NCBI GenBank assembly: GCA_964574215.1
Contig: CAZNLR010000021.1
Coordinates: 14,292-78,291 of the forward strand
Source: GCA-2725625 sp964574215
GTDB lineage: Bacteria; Pseudomonadota; Alphaproteobacteria; Rhodospirillales; UBA2165
Length of the DNA: 64,000 nucleotides
Direction of reading: 5' to 3'
The notes beneath the pieces were generated by a model. It was not told the DNA's origin. It worked only from the letters and a program-made list of their open reading frames with translations, and did no database searches. The position numbers and the translations under genes were made by a program. Shown here one piece after another: positions 60,847 to 64,000 of this stretch; within the stretch, counting starts at the first letter, position 1, and each line of letters starts with the position of its first letter.

Positions 60847-61683
60847 ATGGCAGTGAGTGTGCACTTAAAATCTTTCCTGCGGATTTCATTCTTATTCATT
60901 GCGGTATTTGCCTTGGCGAACTGTGCTTCGGCGCCGGAAAACGATCCCGAAGCGGTCGCCGAATATCAAAAAATCAACGATCCGGCCGAGCCGACCAACC
61001 GGTGGATTTTTAAATTCAACCAGGGTTTGGATAAAGTTATTATCAAACCGGTGACCGGCTTATATCGTGCTATCTTCCCGGACGTCATCCGGCAAAGCAT
61101 CCACAATTTTCTGACCAATTTGAAAACGCCGGTAATATTGGCCAATGACATTATGCAAGGGGAGCCTGAACGCGCCGGTGATACGTTTGCCCGTTTTGTC
61201 ATCAATTCGACGGTCGGCGTCGCCGGGTTCAGAGACCAGGCGGCGGACTGGGGGTTCGAACCCCATACGGAAGATTTCGGTCAAACCCTGGCTGTCTGGG
61301 GGGTTGGCGAAGGGCCTTATATCATGTTGCCGATTTTGGGCCCGTCTAATCCGCGTGATGCCATCGGGACGGTGGTTGATTGGTTCCTCGATCCCATTAA
61401 CTGGTGGGTCGCGGCCGATTCCGATCGCGCCTGGATCGGCTATACGCGAACGGTCATAAACGGCATCGACACCCGCGATCAGCTTTGGGATGTGCTCGAA
61501 GATCTTGAAAAATCCTCAATCGATTTTTATGCTGCCCTTCGAAGCCTTTACCGGCAGCGTCGCAATGATGACATTTCCAACGGTGCCGGTTCTGACAAGA
61601 ACGAGACCCCCGGGTTTACCGGCGACTTCGAACTTGCCGATCCCGAAGATGCCCCCGATAAGGATTCCGGAACGAAAAAATGA
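60847..61683 (+). CDS. mlaA: MlaA (VacJ) outer-membrane lipoprotein
   Basis: A 278-residue lipoprotein. The signal peptide ends in the lipobox LANC near residue 28. The body holds the MlaA segments NDPAEPTNRWIFKFNQGLDK, NFLTNLKTPVILANDIMQG and GPYIMLPILGPSNPRDAIG. It removes mislocated phospholipids from the outer leaflet of the outer membrane and passes them to MlaC. The gene ends ATGA-overlapping with mlaC. The transporter genes mlaDEFB are not in this window. Confidence 0.94.
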   Translation: MAVSVHLKSFLRISFLFIAVFALANCASAPENDPEAVAEYQKINDPAEPTNRWIFKFNQGLDKVIIKPVTGLYRAIFPDVIRQSIHNFLTNLKTPVILANDIMQGEPERAGDTFARFVINSTVGVAGFRDQAADWGFEPHTEDFGQTLAVWGVGEGPYIMLPILGPSNPRDAIGTVVDWFLDPINWWVAADSDRAWIGYTRTVINGIDTRDQLWDVLEDLEKSSIDFYAALRSLYRQRRNDDISNGAGSDKNETPGFTGDFELADPEDAPDKDSGTKK

Positions 61684-62312
61684 TACTTTGCAGGCGTGGT
61701 CTTATAGCCCTGTTTCTGGGGGCCTTCATCGCTGTTATGTCGCCGAGCGCCCACGGGGCCGCGGATGAGTTCGGTGACGGCGCTCATAAATTTGTACGAT
61801 CTTTGGCCGATCAAGCGATGATATCGCTGACCAATAAAAAACTCAACCAAGCCGACCGGCAGATGAAATTCCGAAAATTGCTCAACCAGTATTTCGATGT
61901 TTCGGGTGTCGGCAAATGGGTGCTGGGGCGGTACTGGCGGCGCGCCTCCAAAGAACAACGCACCGAATATCTGAATTTGTTCGAAGATCTGATTGTCGGT
62001 ACTTACGCCAAGCGGTTTAAGGAATACACCGCGGAAAAACTATCCATTTCCAATACCACCAGCCGCGGTAATTCCGCCATTGTCCATTCCATGATGGAAC
62101 GCAAAGACGCCAAAGGTTTACGGATCGATTGGCGGGTAAACTTTCCCGACGGGAATTATAAAATCATCGACATTATGGTCGAGGGCGTCAGTATGGCGCA
62201 GACCCAGCGGTCTGAATTCAGTTCGGTGATCCGGCGCAATGGCGGAAAGGTCTCGGGCCTTCTTTCGGCGTTGCGCGGCAAAACCGAAAAGTTACTCGCC
62301 CAATCGAACTAA
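61680..62312 (+). CDS. mlaC: MlaC periplasmic phospholipid-binding protein
   Basis: A 210-residue protein with a signal peptide (LIALFLGAFIAVMSPSAHG-AA) and the MlaC/Ttg2D fold: FRKLLNQYFDVSGVGKWVLG, YLNLFEDLIVGTYAKRFKEY and RIDWRVNFPDGNYKIIDI. It carries phospholipids between MlaA and the inner-membrane MlaFEDB complex. Its start overlaps mlaA by 4 nt. It converges on ettA with a 26-nt gap. Confidence 0.92.
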   Translation: MILCRRGLIALFLGAFIAVMSPSAHGAADEFGDGAHKFVRSLADQAMISLTNKKLNQADRQMKFRKLLNQYFDVSGVGKWVLGRYWRRASKEQRTEYLNLFEDLIVGTYAKRFKEYTAEKLSISNTTSRGNSAIVHSMMERKDAKGLRIDWRVNFPDGNYKIIDIMVEGVSMAQTQRSEFSSVIRRNGGKVSGLLSALRGKTEKLLAQSN

Positions 62313-62338
62313 ATTAAATCCTGGACTTAATCACGGGC

Positions 62339-64000
62339 CTAATCACGTGTGAGCGGACGGTATTTTATGCGATGGGGCTGTTCCGCGAGGGCGCCCAGCC
62401 GGCGGCGGCGGTCCTCTTCGTAATCGTCGTAATTTCCCTCATACCAAACCACCTGGCTGTCGCCTTCGAAGGCGATGATATGCGTGGCGATACGGTCCAG
62501 AAACCAGCGGTCGTGAGAGGTAATTAGCGCGCATCCGGGAAAAGCCAGCAAGGCCTCTTCGAGAGCGCGCAGCGTATCCACATCCAGATCGTTGGTCGGT
62601 TCGTCCAGCATGATCACGTTGGCGCCCGATTTCATCACCTTGGCCAAATGCACCCGGTTGCGTTCACCGCCCGATAGCTGACCGACTTTCTTTTGCTGAT
62701 CGGGCCCCCGGAAATTGAACTGCGAGACATAGGCGCGGCTCTGCATGGTGCGGTGGCCCAAATCCACTTCGTCCAGGCCTTCCGAGATTTCCTCCCAGAC
62801 CGTTTTGTCGGCGTCCAATTCCTCTCTTGATTGGTCGACATAGCCGAGCCTGACCGTATCACCGAACCTGATGGCGCCCCTGTCCGGTTCTTCATCACCG
62901 GAGATCATCTTGAACAGGGTGGTTTTGCCGGCGCCATTGGGTCCGATGATGCCGACAATACCGCCCGGCGGCAGTTTGAAACTCAAATCCTCCAGCAGCA
63001 GCCGGTCGTCGAAACCTTTTTGCAGATCGGTGGCTTCGATAACCAGATTGCCCAGCCGGGGGCCCTGAGGAATAATAATCTGCGCCGTGTCGGGTGTTTT
63101 TTCCGCCGCTTCCGCCTGTAATTTTTCGAAGGCGGTGATGCGCGCTTTGCTTTTGGCCTGGCGGGCGCGGGGACTTTGCTGAATCCATTCCAACTCATTG
63201 GCCAGGGTCCGCTGACGGGCGACTTCCTGCTTTTCCGCCTGTTCCAGTCGTTTGCGTTTTTGTTCCAGCCAGGAGGAATAATTACCCTCGTAGGGAATCC
63301 CGTGGCCCCTATCCAGCTCCAATATCCAACCGGCGACGTTATCCAGAAAGTAGCGGTCGTGGGTAATGGCGACCACCGTGCCGGGATACTCCTGGAGATG
63401 AAGTTCCAGCCAGGCAACCGATTCCGCATCCAGATGGTTGGTCGGTTCGTCCAGCAGCAACAGATCGGGTTTTTGCAATAGCAAGCGGCAGAGGGCCACC
63501 CGACGTTTTTCGCCGCCCGACAATTTGGTCACGTCGGCATCGCCCGGCGGGCAGCGGAGCGCGTCCATGGCCATTTCCACCGTTCGCTCAATCTCCCAGC
63601 CATTGGCGGCGTCGATTTTTTCCTGCAACTCGCCCTGTTCTTCCAGAAGCGCGTTCATTTCGTCGTCATCCAAAGGCTCGGCGAATTTGGCGCTGACTTC
63701 ATTAAAGCGGTCGATTAAATCCTTAACCTCTCCCACGCCGTCCATCACGTTGGCCTCGACGTCTTTGCCAGGGTCGAGTTCCGGTTCCTGGGGTAAAAAG
63801 CCGACCCGCGCGCCCTCGGCCGACCAGGCTTCGCCGTTAAATTCGGTCTCCAGGCCGGCCATGATTTTAAGCAGGGTCGATTTACCGGCGCCGTTGGCGC
63901 CCAACACACCAATCTTGGCGCCCGGAAAAAACGACAACGATATATTTTTTAACAATTCCCGTCCGCCCTGAAACGTTTTACTCAGCTGTTTCATGACATA
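62339..64000 (-). CDS. ettA: Energy-dependent translational throttle protein EttA, N-terminus missing
   Basis: At least 553 residues of an ABC-F protein. Two ATP-binding halves each show Walker A (GANGAGKSTLLKI; GPNGAGKTTLFKM), the signature (LSGGEKRRVALCR; LSGGERNRVHLAK) and Walker B (LLLLDEPTNHLD; VIMLDEPTNDLD). The linker between the halves and the Arm region are typical of EttA. It binds the ribosomal E site and gates translation according to energy state. The frame runs through the window end: the two codons before the internal ATG read Tyr-Val, matching the family text before MKxLSK, so the true start lies beyond 64000. Confidence 0.93.
   Translation of the reverse strand, partial: YVMKQLSKTFQGGRELLKNISLSFFPGAKIGVLGANGAGKSTLLKIMAGLETEFNGEAWSAEGARVGFLPQEPELDPGKDVEANVMDGVGEVKDLIDRFNEVSAKFAEPLDDDEMNALLEEQGELQEKIDAANGWEIERTVEMAMDALRCPPGDADVTKLSGGEKRRVALCRLLLQKPDLLLLDEPTNHLDAESVAWLELHLQEYPGTVVAITHDRYFLDNVAGWILELDRGHGIPYEGNYSSWLEQKRKRLEQAEKQEVARQRTLANELEWIQQSPRARQAKSKARITAFEKLQAEAAEKTPDTAQIIIPQGPRLGNLVIEATDLQKGFDDRLLLEDLSFKLPPGGIVGIIGPNGAGKTTLFKMISGDEEPDRGAIRFGDTVRLGYVDQSREELDADKTVWEEISEGLDEVDLGHRTMQSRAYVSQFNFRGPDQQKKVGQLSGGERNRVHLAKVMKSGANVIMLDEPTNDLDVDTLRALEEALLAFPGCALITSHDRWFLDRIATHIIAFEGDSQVVWYEGNYDDYEEDRRRRLGALAEQPHRIKYRPLTRD

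Noticed and set aside
1..64000. CRISPR array, prophage or insertion sequence
   Set aside because: No regular spaced repeats, phage structural genes or transposase frames were seen.

Overview
The window reads as a chromosomal segment of an alphaproteobacterium, probably Rhodospirillales-like and probably a draft or metagenome assembly, because one gene is interrupted by a run of ten Ns at 22189-22198. The affiliation is inferred from the ArsR/methyltransferase-metF-metH cluster, several TRAP and UbiD genes, the MlaA/MlaC pair, PrmA and the moderately high GC content. No rRNA, tRNA, CRISPR array, phage gene or transposase was seen.

Region 1 (1-32.1 kb) is an accessory catabolic island split into three blocks, each beside its own GntR/UTRA regulator; the three regulators are paralogous. 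Block A (1-14.4 kb) runs mostly on the minus strand: an AMP-forming acyl-CoA ligase, a three-subunit xanthine-dehydrogenase-family molybdenum hydroxylase, an NDP-forming acyl-CoA synthetase, an MDR reductase, a DmsC-like membrane anchor and the start of a molybdopterin oxidoreductase. A divergent UbiD-like protein, a second ligase and a metal-site-poor amidohydrolase lie nearby. Block B is interrupted by two plus- or minus-strand singletons, an adenylate cyclase (14.5 kb) and an ArsM-like methyltransferase (15.8 kb). It then runs 16.9-29.7 kb: a ThDP enzyme and a complete TRAP transporter diverge from a regulator that leads into an aconitase-type dehydratase (two subunits), an isocitrate-lyase-family lyase, hydantoinase/oxoprolinase B and A, and an isochorismatase-fold protein. 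Block C (29.7-32.1 kb) is a canonical UbiD decarboxylase, a small zinc-ribbon protein and the third regulator.

Region 2 (32.5-39.8 kb) is signalling: a 1217-residue multi-PAS hybrid histidine kinase, followed by an unusual HPt-REC-PilZ protein, a secreted thioredoxin-like protein, a stand-alone receiver, a small exported protein and a PAS protein. Region 3 (39.8-45 kb) holds further catabolism: maleylacetoacetate isomerase, a BKACE enzyme, pterin carbinolamine dehydratase, a 3-oxoadipyl-CoA-type thiolase and an adrenodoxin-reductase-like flavoprotein.

Region 4 (45-64 kb) is mostly housekeeping: prmA (with a start-codon problem), a UvrD/PcrA helicase, a degenerate trypsin-like PDZ protein, a ClC channel, a diguanylate cyclase, a nucleoside deoxyribosyltransferase, purU, metH, metF and their ArsR-type regulator, mlaA-mlaC and ettA, which runs off the window.

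The best candidate for an undescribed system is block B. Its enzyme order (ATP-dependent ring opening, possible amide hydrolysis, hydration of a maleate, aldol-type cleavage of a malate) would suit catabolism of an alkylated cyclic imide or a related lactam taken up by the TRAP transporter. This is inference from family chemistry. One step is weakened because the isochorismatase-fold protein lacks the catalytic cysteine.
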